A stretch of 64,000 nt of DNA, taken from positions 1,369,501-1,433,500 of the forward strand of contig JAFFSR010000397.1 in assembly GCA_017163975.1 (NCBI GenBank), read 5' to 3'. The notes beneath the pieces are model-generated. The model saw only the letters and a list, made by a program, of their open reading frames with translations. It searched no databases and was not told the origin of the DNA. Both the position numbers and the translations under genes were made by a program. Each line of letters starts with the position of its first letter. Position 1 is the stretch's first letter. Positions 11,706 through 20,335 of this stretch are shown here, in pieces. Source of the DNA: Anastatus disparis (Eukaryota; Arthropoda; Insecta; Hymenoptera; Eupelmidae).

Positions 11706-12518
11706 TTAACGACTACGCTTGAAATGAAGCGTAACCGTCAGCGTTCCATACTCAAATGGTATTTTACGCCCATGCTGATCTCTTATATCGATAACAATAT
11801 TTCGAAAGGTATGATGTAGTAGAGGTATGTATTGAATCGGTGCAAACTGTTTGACGACGGTTGATCCGAATTTGTGCTTTGAATTTTCCAGGGCTACAAT
11901 GCGTAAAAGTGCCATTTCCGTATCACCAACTGCATAAGGTTCGCATATGTCTGTGTAAACGTAGAGCTGATCGGGTATGGCCCGTGCTAAACTAGCTGGT
12001 CTATTGCCCACATTTATACATGTTCCTGAGTTGGAAGTGACAAAAGTTCCTGTTTCTCTGTGGACAATATCTTCAAAACCAAAAATACGACGAATTTTTT
12101 CGTTGAAAGTCGTGTAGTGCGGCTCTTCGCAAATGCAAATTCTCTTTAAGGTGTAATAACCTTTCTGAAACTCAGTCGGTTCAAGCTTCTGATGTTCACG
12201 CGCCTCGTGTACTTTATTTATTTCTTCCGCAAGTTGTTCAATGCTACTGTATACGCCATGAGGGAAATTACAAAACCCATTATTTTTCGAAACTTTGGGC
12301 TTAGCACTTCCTAATTTCAAAGTATAATAAGCTTCAGGTTCTTGAATATGCATAATAGTACAGGGTATGTGTATTTCGGCTATACCGACCTGCCAGTTAC
12401 CGATTAATCTAATTTCACGACATAAATAAGTGGTAAAACAAGTAGTCGTATTGTCGGGAAAATAGCGCATACTACTGTTACTCGGTAGTACTAAATAAAA
12501 ATCATCTAGATTATCCAT
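11706..12518 (-). CDS. Polinton penton-like minor capsid protein, left copy
   Basis: 270 aa from ATG 12518, predicted translation identical to the right copy. The start (FYLVLPSNSSMRYFPDNTTT), the following NWQVGIAEIHIP and the end (HTFRNIVIDIRDQHGRKIPF, then LTVTLHFKR) match the conserved minor jelly-roll protein that accompanies the Polinton major capsid protein and is thought to occupy the capsid vertices. No signal peptide or membrane segment. Five bases separate it from the integrase stop. Family recognised from motif and neighbourhood; vertex role is family knowledge, not seen here. Confidence 0.8.
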   Translation of the reverse strand: MDNLDDFYLVLPSNSSMRYFPDNTTTCFTTYLCREIRLIGNWQVGIAEIHIPCTIMHIQEPEAYYTLKLGSAKPKVSKNNGFCNFPHGVYSSIEQLAEEINKVHEAREHQKLEPTEFQKGYYTLKRICICEEPHYTTFNEKIRRIFGFEDIVHRETGTFVTSNSGTCINVGNRPASLARAIPDQLYVYTDICEPYAVGDTEMALLRIVALENSKHKFGSTVVKQFAPIQYIPLLHHTFRNIVIDIRDQHGRKIPFEYGTLTVTLHFKRSR

Positions 12519-12523
12519 TATTT

Positions 12524-13648
12524 TTAAATTCTTTTAACGTCTGATGCTTTTATCCAAGAATTAAATTTATCCGGATATCCTTTCCACTTTACAAATAGCT
12601 GTTTTTTATTTCCGCTTCCTTTGATCCGAAGAACTCGTTTAATTTTAAAATTTTGATCTTCCAGTAGTCGTTGTGATCCTACAGGAGCCAATTCTTCTGT
12701 ATAAAAGAAACCGTCAATGTCCTCTCCTTGTAAATCTTGTAACTCGTAGGTATAAAGATTTTGCCTGATAGAAAAGCGTTTAACTTTAAATACTTCCTCG
12801 CTATAATTCTTCTCGAATCCTTTCGCAAAGGTTCCCTTAGAGCGACTGATCCTCACGTAGTCACCAACCTCGTATTTACGGTCTTTTATTTGCCTTTGAT
12901 TTATTCTTTGCTGAAGAGCGCGCCTCTGTAAATTCGCTCGTGCCTCAGCTGCGTTATATAAATTAACCTCTGAAGGTTTCATCTTTATACCTGAATGTAC
13001 TGTATCGTTGTATGCATATACTATCTTTTGTATTACATCGATGTACCTATGTGTATTGCGATGTATGAAATATCTCCAAACGCGTTCTTTGAGAGTTCGA
13101 TTAAGACGTTCTACCACTGCCGCCTTAATGTCCGGATTTCTTGCCGCTCTGAACTGTATGTCATATTTTTTAAGAGTATTTTGCAAACCTGCACCAACAA
13201 ATTCTTTACCTTTGTCAGTTTGTAAGTAAACAGGTGTACGACCATTGGCTCGCTTAAGAATCTTCTCTAATGCAGCTGATACAGTATGTGCTGTTTCATC
13301 CCTCAGTGGTTCTACCCATGCATACTTACTGAGCACGTCAATGACTACTAGTAAATACGAATAACCGTCATTTTCTTTTTTAAGACTTGTTAGCTGACAC
13401 AAATCTGCTTCCCAAACGTCATCCACGTTAGTTACGTTATAGTGTAATCTAGGAAATTTTTTTCTTACAGGACGGTGAAGAGTATAAGCATCTTGATTAT
13501 TCAACCAGTCGTGTATTCGTTTTTGTTCTTTTTCTCTGTTTTTCAATGATTTACCCTTTATATTTACACGTATTAAATTTCGCGCTCCTGCATAACCTGC
13601 TTCGTGCGAAGGGTCGTAATACTGATTTTCCAAAGACATTCTCTTCAT
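12524..13648 (-). CDS. int: Polinton retroviral-type integrase with chromodomain, left copy, intact
   Basis: 374 aa from ATG 13648, whose ATGA overlaps the upstream stop. An earlier GTG is not needed. The DDE core is complete: Asp82 in VWEADLCQL, Asp145 in YLQTDKGKEF and Glu180 in VVERLNRTLKE, with 34 residues between the last two. An SH3-like segment follows (YEVGDYVRISR). The C-terminal chromodomain (VKWKGYPDKFNSWI, residues about 330-373) would steer insertion to marked chromatin. I see no N-terminal HHCC zinc finger. The enzyme joins element ends to host DNA. The right copy has lost the chromodomain by frameshift; this one is whole. Confidence 0.9.
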   Translation of the reverse strand: MKRMSLENQYYDPSHEAGYAGARNLIRVNIKGKSLKNREKEQKRIHDWLNNQDAYTLHRPVRKKFPRLHYNVTNVDDVWEADLCQLTSLKKENDGYSYLLVVIDVLSKYAWVEPLRDETAHTVSAALEKILKRANGRTPVYLQTDKGKEFVGAGLQNTLKKYDIQFRAARNPDIKAAVVERLNRTLKERVWRYFIHRNTHRYIDVIQKIVYAYNDTVHSGIKMKPSEVNLYNAAEARANLQRRALQQRINQRQIKDRKYEVGDYVRISRSKGTFAKGFEKNYSEEVFKVKRFSIRQNLYTYELQDLQGEDIDGFFYTEELAPVGSQRLLEDQNFKIKRVLRIKGSGNKKQLFVKWKGYPDKFNSWIKASDVKRI

Positions 13649-14427
13649 AGGTCCGCTTTGAGCCACTTTTTCTTAGCAGCATGTCTCGTTACGGGTGGAG
13701 TAAATACTGGTGATAGCATTTTTCGTTTAGCAGTATTTAAAGGAGACGTTAGCCGATTAGCAATTTTTAGAATTTCCGTGTTTCCGATCAGATCCTTAGG
13801 CGTTTCTGAACTCCCGATAAACTTTGCAAATTCAAATCTACCAATAGGCGCTTCGTCATCATCCTTGATCTTTCTCTTTTTCTTTTGAAAAACATCGTTA
13901 AGCAATTCTGCTATGTTAGACCGTGGTATAAGTTTTCCATCTACGATAACGCTTCCAGTACTATCCCATTTTAATCGATCTGGCTCAAAAGTTCGCCAAT
14001 GTTTTAGTAAAAGTCGTGCTTTTCTAGCATAAATTTTAGGCACGTTATCGAGTATTTTTTCTTCTGTTAGAGGTGTCAGTGTAGCTTCAATTTCGTCAAT
14101 ATCTCGACCAATTCCACCATCATCCATACGTTCGTTATCTTTGAAAAATAAATAACGCCTCAAAACTTGCAAATAATTTTTACACTTTTCTCGCTCACTG
14201 CTAAAACTTTTAGAATTAATAATTTTATACATTTCCGAATCAAGCCGTGTTAAATAATTGGTGATAATTTTATCACCAGGTGTCTGTATAGTTTTTTCAA
14301 TATTTTCAGTTGTGCTATTTGTCGAAGAATTAATTATAGGCACAGCTCCTCCCTGCTGCTGCGAAAAACCTTGTATTTGTTCCAGAGTTTTTTCGGGGAC
14401 AATGACCATTTTTCGAGCGCGTTCCAT
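13645..14427 (-). CDS. Conserved Polinton MVIVPE protein, left copy
   Basis: 260 aa from ATG 14427; a second in-frame ATG starts the MVIVPEKTLEQ motif at residue 7. Mostly helical and charged, with TRLDSEMYKIIN near residue 60, a central WDSTGSVIVDGKLIPRSNI, then a basic patch KKKRKIKDDDE and GRFEFAKF. This resembles a protein that recurs in animal Polintons between ATPase and capsid genes; its function is unknown to me, and a core or scaffold role would be a guess. Its stop overlaps the integrase ATG by 4 bases, so the pair may be co-expressed from one message. Confidence 0.7.
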   Translation of the reverse strand: MERARKMVIVPEKTLEQIQGFSQQQGGAVPIINSSTNSTTENIEKTIQTPGDKIITNYLTRLDSEMYKIINSKSFSSEREKCKNYLQVLRRYLFFKDNERMDDGGIGRDIDEIEATLTPLTEEKILDNVPKIYARKARLLLKHWRTFEPDRLKWDSTGSVIVDGKLIPRSNIAELLNDVFQKKKRKIKDDDEAPIGRFEFAKFIGSSETPKDLIGNTEILKIANRLTSPLNTAKRKMLSPVFTPPVTRHAAKKKWLKADL

Positions 14428-14454
14428 AATTTTTTGTTTTGCCTTGAAAGAAAA

Positions 14455-14905
14455 TTAATTTTTGTTTCCTAAAAATTTGGAAAAAATTGTACTTATCAGT
14501 GGAGCTAATAGAAGTGGTAAAAAAGAACCACCACTCTGAATTATAGTACGTTTTTTAGCTCTCCAAGCACCAGCACCACCAGCTGTTTTTCTTCCACTTT
14601 TTACTAATTTTCTTAATATAGTTTTGTGTTTTTTTAAACGGTTTTGTTCATGAGTTTTTAATTTTACAACACCTTGCAATACATTCAGTGCACACTCGCA
14701 AATACACTTTATGAGCTGTACGAATCAAAGCTCAGCGCTGTTGACTATCAGAGTGGCTCAGAGCATTTAAAAGTGCAACGTGCTTTTTTGAATATAATTT
14801 CCCAGGCGTACAGCAGGTGCTAGACTTGATGGAACTTTTTCTCTTTCTTCCTCCTCCTGGTTTTCTTTTTGTTTCAGATGGGGCCATTGATGTTGTCTCA
14901 GCCAT
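14455..14905 (-). pseudogene. Small Polinton virion-type protein with hydrophobic tail, broken in two
   Basis: Two open pieces in different frames. The first runs from ATG 14905 to a TGA at 14732-14734 (57 aa, Lys/Arg-rich start, then YSKKHVALLNALSHSDSQQR). The second is open from 14724 to 14455 with no ATG (CECALNVLQGVVKL, then a basic stretch, then QSGGSFLPLLLAPLISTIFS). Together they have the order of a small basic protein with a C-terminal hydrophobic segment found in other Polintons, likely a minor virion or core protein. The break combines a stop and a frame change near 14725-14745. Present only once, in the spacer. Confidence 0.6.
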
Positions 14906-14963
14906 CGCTATTTGAAGACTGCTTCTCCGCTACGGATGCTTCTTTCTTTTTATTTCTTCATGC

Positions 14964-15629
14964 TCACCTGAATCTCGATGAAAATTTAGGCACGTAAGCA
15001 TAGTGCAACTTGTCATCGGGAAATATGTCGGTGCGAAAGCGAAACTCATCTGGAGTATCTTGTTTCAAATCCAATAAAAGATAGCTAAATGGCCTACTAC
15101 AGGCATCGATGTAGGCTTCTTGCAAGAACTTTAGATTCTCAGGGTAAACTTGTCGAGCGAGAAATTGTATTTGCACGCGATCTCTCGGATTTTTGAACAA
15201 CACAATATAATTTGAATTCAACGATAAATCGCGCTGATTTGGCCCCCTATGAAAAATATTTTGCGTGATGAAAATTACACTGATATTTTTATGATGACAA
15301 CCTTTTGTGAATAAATCAAGTACTGTATTATTCGATGATTCGCGCATCAGATCGTCGAGTATGAGTAATTTTCTCTTATCATTGTCATTGGAATAGTCTG
15401 TAGCTTGCGGTAAGCCTTCTCAAAATTCGATGCGTTGATTACCACCTACTTTAAACTCGCTACGGTATGCTTCTTGCCACTCGGCGTAATGAAAGAGAAT
15501 ATGATCAAAATTCACATCGCACATTTGTAGCAAATTACAGAGAAATCGCTTTACAAAAACAGTTTTCCCACACATAGTAGGCCCCGAAATTATACACGTA
15601 AAGGGATGTTTCCATCGTGTATCCCACAC
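14964..15629 (-). pseudogene. Polinton packaging ATPase (FtsK/HerA-like), interrupted
   Basis: The frame is open from about 15635, where an in-frame TAA precedes it, so no in-frame ATG lies ahead of the conserved core (first codons usable are GTG at 15629). Walker A is SGPTMCGKT near 15561-15587. An in-frame TGA at 15420-15422 cuts the gene; beyond it, still in the same frame, come Walker B (KLLILDDL near 15350-15373), the sensor-like VIFITQNIF and FKNPRD. The intact family pumps genomes into capsids using ATP. Here the missing start and the internal stop make it non-functional unless rescued elsewhere. Present once, facing away from the right arm. Confidence 0.85.
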
Positions 15630-15782
15630 GTGTTTTTATTAGCTTATTCAACACGTGTGCCCGCGCCGCCGCCGCCGCCCTCCCTACATCACAACTACTT
15701 AACTTGAAAAAAAATAAAATAAAGAGGGTTTCAACATAAAAGTATAAAACTTATGCCTCCTGTATTCAGTATTCGAAATTCG
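15630..15782. promoter_or_regulatory. Divergent regulatory region at the palindrome centre
   Basis: Lies between the ATPase on the minus strand and the right-arm MVIVPE gene on the plus strand. It has two ACACGTGT palindromes (E-box core CACGTG) near 15626-15633 and 15650-15657, a GCCGCC run at about 15663-15679 that stands out from the AT-rich surroundings, and a TATA-like AGTATAAAAC at 15740-15750 about 45 bases before ATG 15795. The function is inferred from motifs and divergent layout. Confidence 0.4.
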
Positions 15783-15794
15783 AAACAAAAAATT

Positions 15795-16577
15795 ATGAAA
15801 CGTGCTCGAAAAATGGTCATTGTCCCCGAAAAAACTCTGGAACAAATACAAGGTTTTTCGCAGCAGCAGGGAGGAGCTGTGCCTATAATTAATTCTTCGA
15901 CAAATAGCACAACTGAAAATATTGAAAAAACTATACAGACACCTGGTGATAAAATTATCACCAATTATTTAACACGGCTTGATTCGGAAATGTATAAAAT
16001 TATTAATTCTAAAAGTTTTAGCAGTGAGCGAGAAAAGTGTAAAAATTATTTGCAAGTTTTGAGGCGTTATTTATTTTTCAAAGATAACGAACGTATGGAT
16101 GATGGTGGAATTGGTCGAGATATTGACGAAATTGAAGCTACACTGACACCTCTAACAGAAGAAAAAATACTCGATAACGTGCCTAAAATTTATGCTAGAA
16201 AAGCACGACTTTTACTAAAACATTGGCGAACTTTTGAGCCAGATCGATTAAAATGGGATAGTACTGGAAGCGTTATCGTAGATGGAAAACTTATACCACG
16301 GTCTAACATAGCAGAATTGCTTAACGATGTTTTTCAAAAGAAAAAGAGAAAGATCAAGGATGATGACGAAGCGCCTATTGGTAGATTTGAATTTGCAAAG
16401 TTTATCGGGAGTTCAGAAACGCCTAAGGATCTGATCGGAAACACGGAAATTCTAAAAATTGCTAATCGGCTAACGTCTCCTTTAAATACTGCTAAACGAA
16501 AAATGCTATCACCAGTATTTACTCCACCCGTAACGAGACATGCTGCTAAGAAAAAGTGGCTCAAAGCGGACCTATGA
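15795..16577 (+). CDS. Conserved Polinton MVIVPE protein, right copy
   Basis: 260 aa from ATG 15795, the codon matching the left-copy start; an in-frame ATG at 15753 in the spacer could add 14 residues unrelated to the left copy. Identical to the left copy except the second residue (Lys for Glu). The two differences at the start codon region sit exactly at the palindrome junction. Motifs as in the left copy (MVIVPEKTLEQ, GKLIPRSNI, GRFEFAKF). Stop overlaps the next ATG as ATGA. Function unknown. Confidence 0.7.
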   Translation: MKRARKMVIVPEKTLEQIQGFSQQQGGAVPIINSSTNSTTENIEKTIQTPGDKIITNYLTRLDSEMYKIINSKSFSSEREKCKNYLQVLRRYLFFKDNERMDDGGIGRDIDEIEATLTPLTEEKILDNVPKIYARKARLLLKHWRTFEPDRLKWDSTGSVIVDGKLIPRSNIAELLNDVFQKKKRKIKDDDEAPIGRFEFAKFIGSSETPKDLIGNTEILKIANRLTSPLNTAKRKMLSPVFTPPVTRHAAKKKWLKADL

Positions 16578-17697
16578 AGAGAATGTCTTTGGAAAATCAG
16601 TATTACGACCCTTCGCACGAAGCAGGTTATGCAGGAGCGCGAAATTTAATACGTGTAAATATAAAGGGTAAATCATTGAAAAACAGAGAAAAAGAACAAA
16701 AACGAATACACGACTGGTTGAATAATCAAGATGCTTATACTCTTCACCGTCCTGTAAGAAAAAAATTTCCTAGATTACACTATAACGTAACTAACGTGGA
16801 TGACGTTTGGGAAGCAGATTTGTGTCAGCTAACAAGTCTTAAAAAAGAAAATGACGGTTATTCGTATTTACTAGTAGTCATTGACGTGCTCAGTAAGTAT
16901 GCATGGGTAGAACCACTGAGGGATAAAACAGCACATACTGTATCAGCTGCATTAGAGAAGATTCTTAAGCGAGCCAATGGTCGTACACCTGTTTACTTAC
17001 AAACTGACAAAGGTAAAGAATTTGTTGGTGCAGGTTTGCAAAATACTCTTAAAAAATATGACATACAGTTCAGAGCGGCAAGAAATCCGGACATTAAGGC
17101 GGCAGTGGTAGAACGTCTTAATCGAACTCTCAAAGAACGCGTTTGGAGATATTTCATACATCGCAATACACATAGGTACATCGATGTAATACAAAAGATA
17201 GTATATGCATACAACGATACAGTACATTCAGGTATAAAGATGAAACCTTCAGAGGTTAATTTATATAACGCAGCTGAGGCACGAGCGAATTTACAGAGGC
17301 GCGCTCTTCAGCAAAGAATAAATCAAAGGCAAATAAAAGACCGTAAATACGAGGTTGGTGACTACGTGAGGATCAGTCGCTCTAAGGGAACCTTTGCGAA
17401 AGGATTCGAGAAGAATTATAGCGAGGAAGTATTTAAAGTTAAACGCTTTTCTATCAGGCAAAATCTTTATACCTACGAGTTACAAGATTTACAAGGAGAG
17501 GACATTGACGGTTTCTTTTATACAGAAGAATTGGCTCCTGTAGGATCACAACGACTACTGGAAGATCAAAATTTTAAAATTAAACGAGTTCTTCGGATCA
17601 AAGGAAGCGGAAATAAAAACAGCTATTTGTAAAGTGGAAAGGATATCCGGATAAATTTAATTCTTGGATAAAAGCATCAGACGTTAAAAGAATTTAA
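16574..17697 (+). pseudogene. int: Polinton integrase, right copy, chromodomain lost by frameshift
   Basis: Same gene as 12524-13648 with Glu-to-Lys in the segment LRDKTAH. The DDE residues Asp82, Asp145 and Glu180 are present. A run of six A in the left copy is five A here (near 17612-17616), so the frame ends at 17632, and the chromodomain (still encoded in another frame to 17697) is not made. A catalytic core without chromodomain might still be folded, but targeting would be lost. The left copy is intact. Confidence 0.85.
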
Positions 17698-17702
17698 AAA
17701 TA

Positions 17703-18515
17703 ATGGATAATCTAGATGATTTTTATTTAGTACTACCGAGTAACAGTAGTATGCGCTATTTTCCCGACAATACGACTACTTGTTTTACCACTTATTTATG
17801 TCGTGAAATTAGATTAATCGGTAACTGGCAGGTCGGTATAGCCGAAATACACATACCCTGTACTATTATGCATATTCAAGAACCTGAAGCTTATTATACT
17901 TTGAAATTAGGAAGTGCTAAGCCCAAAGTTTCGAAAAATAATGGGTTTTGTAATTTCCCTCATGGCGTATACAGTAGCATTGAACAACTTGCGGAAGAAA
18001 TAAATAAAGTACACGAGGCGCGTGAACATCAGAAGCTTGAACCGACTGAGTTTCAGAAAGGTTATTACACCTTAAAGAGAATTTGCATTTGCGAAGAGCC
18101 GCACTACACGACTTTCAACGAAAAAATTCGTCGTATTTTTGGTTTTGAAGATATTGTCCACAGAGAAACAGGAACTTTTGTCACTTCCAACTCAGGAACA
18201 TGTATAAATGTGGGCAATAGACCAGCTAGTTTAGCACGGGCCATACCCGATCAGCTCTACGTTTACACAGACATATGCGAACCTTATGCAGTTGGTGATA
18301 CGGAAATGGCACTTTTACGCATTGTAGCCCTGGAAAATTCAAAGCACAAATTCGGATCAACCGTCGTCAAACAGTTTGCACCGATTCAATACATACCTCT
18401 ACTACATCATACCTTTCGAAATATTGTTATCGATATAAGAGATCAGCATGGGCGTAAAATACCATTTGAGTATGGAACGCTGACGGTTACGCTTCATTTC
18501 AAGCGTAGTCGTTAA
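17703..18515 (+). CDS. Polinton penton-like minor capsid protein, right copy
   Basis: 270 aa, predicted translation identical to the left copy: start FYLVLPSNSSMRYFPDNTTT, NWQVGIAEIHIP after about residue 40, and the C-terminal IDIRDQHGRKIPFEYGTL. It follows the frameshifted integrase by a few bases and precedes the pVI-like gene by 12 bases. Its preservation beside a broken integrase suggests the arms have had little time to decay. Single jelly-roll vertex protein by family; structure not seen. Confidence 0.8.
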   Translation: MDNLDDFYLVLPSNSSMRYFPDNTTTCFTTYLCREIRLIGNWQVGIAEIHIPCTIMHIQEPEAYYTLKLGSAKPKVSKNNGFCNFPHGVYSSIEQLAEEINKVHEAREHQKLEPTEFQKGYYTLKRICICEEPHYTTFNEKIRRIFGFEDIVHRETGTFVTSNSGTCINVGNRPASLARAIPDQLYVYTDICEPYAVGDTEMALLRIVALENSKHKFGSTVVKQFAPIQYIPLLHHTFRNIVIDIRDQHGRKIPFEYGTLTVTLHFKRSR

Positions 18516-18527
18516 ATACGTAGCGAT

Positions 18528-19043
18528 ATGAGTTATTATATTCATTACTATGACGAGCAGGGTGGTGATGGAAGCGGTATTAAAAACGTTTACTCTGGTT
18601 CAACATTTCAAAGAGGCTCTGGAATTGGTAGCTTTCTCGGAGGATTATTTAGAAAAATTGTGCCATATCTTGCCAGTGGGGCCAAGGCAGTAGGTAAAGA
18701 AGCCGTCCGAACAGGCTTGAACGTGCTAGACGACGTGACGAATAAGAGAGCGAATTTTAAAGAGTCTCTCAACACACGTGCTCGAGAGTCGGGTCGAAAT
18801 TTAAAAAGAAAAGCAGCTAATAAAATTTCCGATATTATGAAAGGTAGTGGATATAAAGCTGTTACTGCTAAGCGCAAACGACAGTCAACGCGAGCTCGTG
18901 TTCCCGCACACAACGCATCGAGCAAGAAAAGAAAAACAAAGAGAAAGACAAATAAGCGTGGTATAGGCAAGAAAAAGAAAACATCAAGGCGAAAGAAGAA
19001 GAAAGTATTGAGAAGTGTATCTGACATTTTTGGACCTAAATAA
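18528..19043 (+). CDS. pVI-like membrane-active / DNA-binding virion protein, right copy
   Basis: 171 aa, same as the left copy. Gly-rich amphipathic segment at residues about 30-62 (GSGIGSFLGGLFRKIV), basic C-terminus with Lys/Arg clusters, ending SVSDIFGPK. It ends 14 bases before the capsid ATG; that gap is an A-run (AAAAAAAAATGG). By position and composition it is likely packed inside the virion and may help disrupt membranes, as proposed for relatives; not shown here. Confidence 0.75.
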   Translation: MSYYIHYYDEQGGDGSGIKNVYSGSTFQRGSGIGSFLGGLFRKIVPYLASGAKAVGKEAVRTGLNVLDDVTNKRANFKESLNTRARESGRNLKRKAANKISDIMKGSGYKAVTAKRKRQSTRARVPAHNASSKKRKTKRKTNKRGIGKKKKTSRRKKKKVLRSVSDIFGPK

Positions 19044-19057
19044 ATCATTAAAAAAAA

Positions 19058-20212
19058 ATGGCTTTTCTACACGCGTGCAGTGGTGAAGGTACGAAGAGCG
19101 AACTAGATATTTTTACTCTTCCTCCGACGCAAACTTCAATTGAAAGCAGTTATTTTCTCTACTACAAACCTGTATCATCTCTCAGCAATGAAAGCGATTC
19201 ACCTTTAGAATTTTTGTTTCCTGGTTCGACCGAGCATTACATCGATCTAGCGCATACAATGTTGCAAGTAAGCGTGGAAATTACCCTTGAAATTACGTGG
19301 AAAATACATCCATTAGGATGTATAGATGCATTACCAGCAATTGCTACCGGAACAGTTGGGGCCAATGTCGGTTCTCGGAATCGTCAATACTATACAGCTG
19401 GCGGTAAAGTTGTCGATATGATTGGCCACCTCCATTGCGATGTATTTAATCAAGGTAAATTTTTGGTAAACGGTGTTGAGATGCGAGTGAGACTCGTTCG
19501 TAGCAAGGACGCGTTTTGTTTGATGGATTTCACCGATGACGGAAAATTTTCAGTGCGCATCAGAGAAGCGACGCTAATCGTCCGTCGAGCTAAAATAAGT
19601 CCAGCCATACTATTGGCTCATGCTAATGCTTTGAACAAAACTACTGCAAAATACCCAATAACAAGAGTGGAAGTGAAATCATTCACTTTACATAGCGGAA
19701 TTTTAGGAGATACTCTTGATAATGTTATATTAGGCCAGTTGCCAAAAAGGATCATCATAGATTTTGTGAGTAACCGAGCTTTCAACGGCAATCGTCAATT
19801 GAATCCTTTCAACTTTCAACATTATTCTATCAATTTTCTCTCTCTTTACGTCGATGGAGTACAAATACCAAGCAAACCCCTACAGCCAAAATACACAGGA
19901 AATAATAAACTCTATGTAGACGCTTATCACACGCTATTCTCCGGTACTGGTATACATTTTCTCAACGAGGGTATCGATGTTAGCCGAACCTCTTATCCAG
20001 AAGGTTACTGTCTCTTTGCATTCGACTTGACGCCTGATTTGTCGGCTCATTTTTCATCACATTGGAATCTCGTGCGCTCGGGTGCTCTGCACATTGAAGT
20101 TCGCTTTGAGCAGGCTCTTAGGGAAACAATAAATTGCATCGTTTACGCCGAATTCGATAACGTGCTAGAAATCGATTCAAACAGACAAATTATTACGGAT
20201 TTTAATGCCTAA
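19058..20212 (+). CDS. Polinton major capsid protein (double jelly-roll), right copy, intact
   Basis: 384 aa from ATG 19058, uninterrupted. The opening LDIFTLPPTQTSIES, then PLEFLFPGSTEHYIDLAHT within the first 70 residues, is the signature of the protein usually annotated in animals as F54H12.2-like, recognised as the Polinton major capsid protein. Later landmarks are VRLVRSKDAFCLMDF, KSFTLHSGILGD, PKRIIIDFVSNRAFNGNRQL and YPEGYCLFAFDLTPDLSAHF. It forms the trimeric capsomers of the icosahedral shell in related viruses. The left copy has a one-base insertion, so this is the only usable capsid gene. Confidence 0.9.
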   Translation: MAFLHACSGEGTKSELDIFTLPPTQTSIESSYFLYYKPVSSLSNESDSPLEFLFPGSTEHYIDLAHTMLQVSVEITLEITWKIHPLGCIDALPAIATGTVGANVGSRNRQYYTAGGKVVDMIGHLHCDVFNQGKFLVNGVEMRVRLVRSKDAFCLMDFTDDGKFSVRIREATLIVRRAKISPAILLAHANALNKTTAKYPITRVEVKSFTLHSGILGDTLDNVILGQLPKRIIIDFVSNRAFNGNRQLNPFNFQHYSINFLSLYVDGVQIPSKPLQPKYTGNNKLYVDAYHTLFSGTGIHFLNEGIDVSRTSYPEGYCLFAFDLTPDLSAHFSSHWNLVRSGALHIEVRFEQALRETINCIVYAEFDNVLEIDSNRQIITDFNA

Positions 20213-20335
20213 GGTGGAAGGGGTGGAGAAAATAATGGGAGAAACATTATAAGACCATTCGTTTCATTTCTCATTGCTCTAGTTACTTCTTACACTCAGT
20301 CGTAGTAGTACACACGAGCTCGCGTTTTCACCACG
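20213..20335 (+). promoter_or_regulatory. Candidate promoter for the 524-aa gene, right arm
   Basis: Mirror of 9885-10007, with ATTATAAGA near 20246 and CACTCAGTCG near 20293. Both arms keep it unchanged apart from minor differences. Motif-based only. Confidence 0.3.

Larger units (their letters stand above)
7641..14439 (-). repeat. Left arm of Polinton palindrome
   Basis: Inverted copy of 15783-22519. In the genes I see only a handful of differences: one extra base in the capsid gene, one extra A in the integrase gene, single amino-acid changes in integrase and in the 524-aa protein, and two base changes right at the inner junction. The outer non-coding part has more differences, including 60 bases absent from the right arm. 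Confidence 0.9.
14440..15782. other. Unique spacer at the centre of the Polinton palindrome
   Basis: The only part of the element present once. It continues the left gene block (small virion-type gene, packaging ATPase, both broken) and ends in a 120-base divergent intergenic region. Because it is 1.34 kb long and unique, the palindrome is not a simple sequencing fold-back. Between 14906 and 14963 nothing codes. Confidence 0.85.

Noticed and set aside
12995..13229. 73-76 aa frames antisense to integrase (also 16993-17227)
   Set aside because: Shadows of the integrase gene with clear DDE motifs on the opposite strand.
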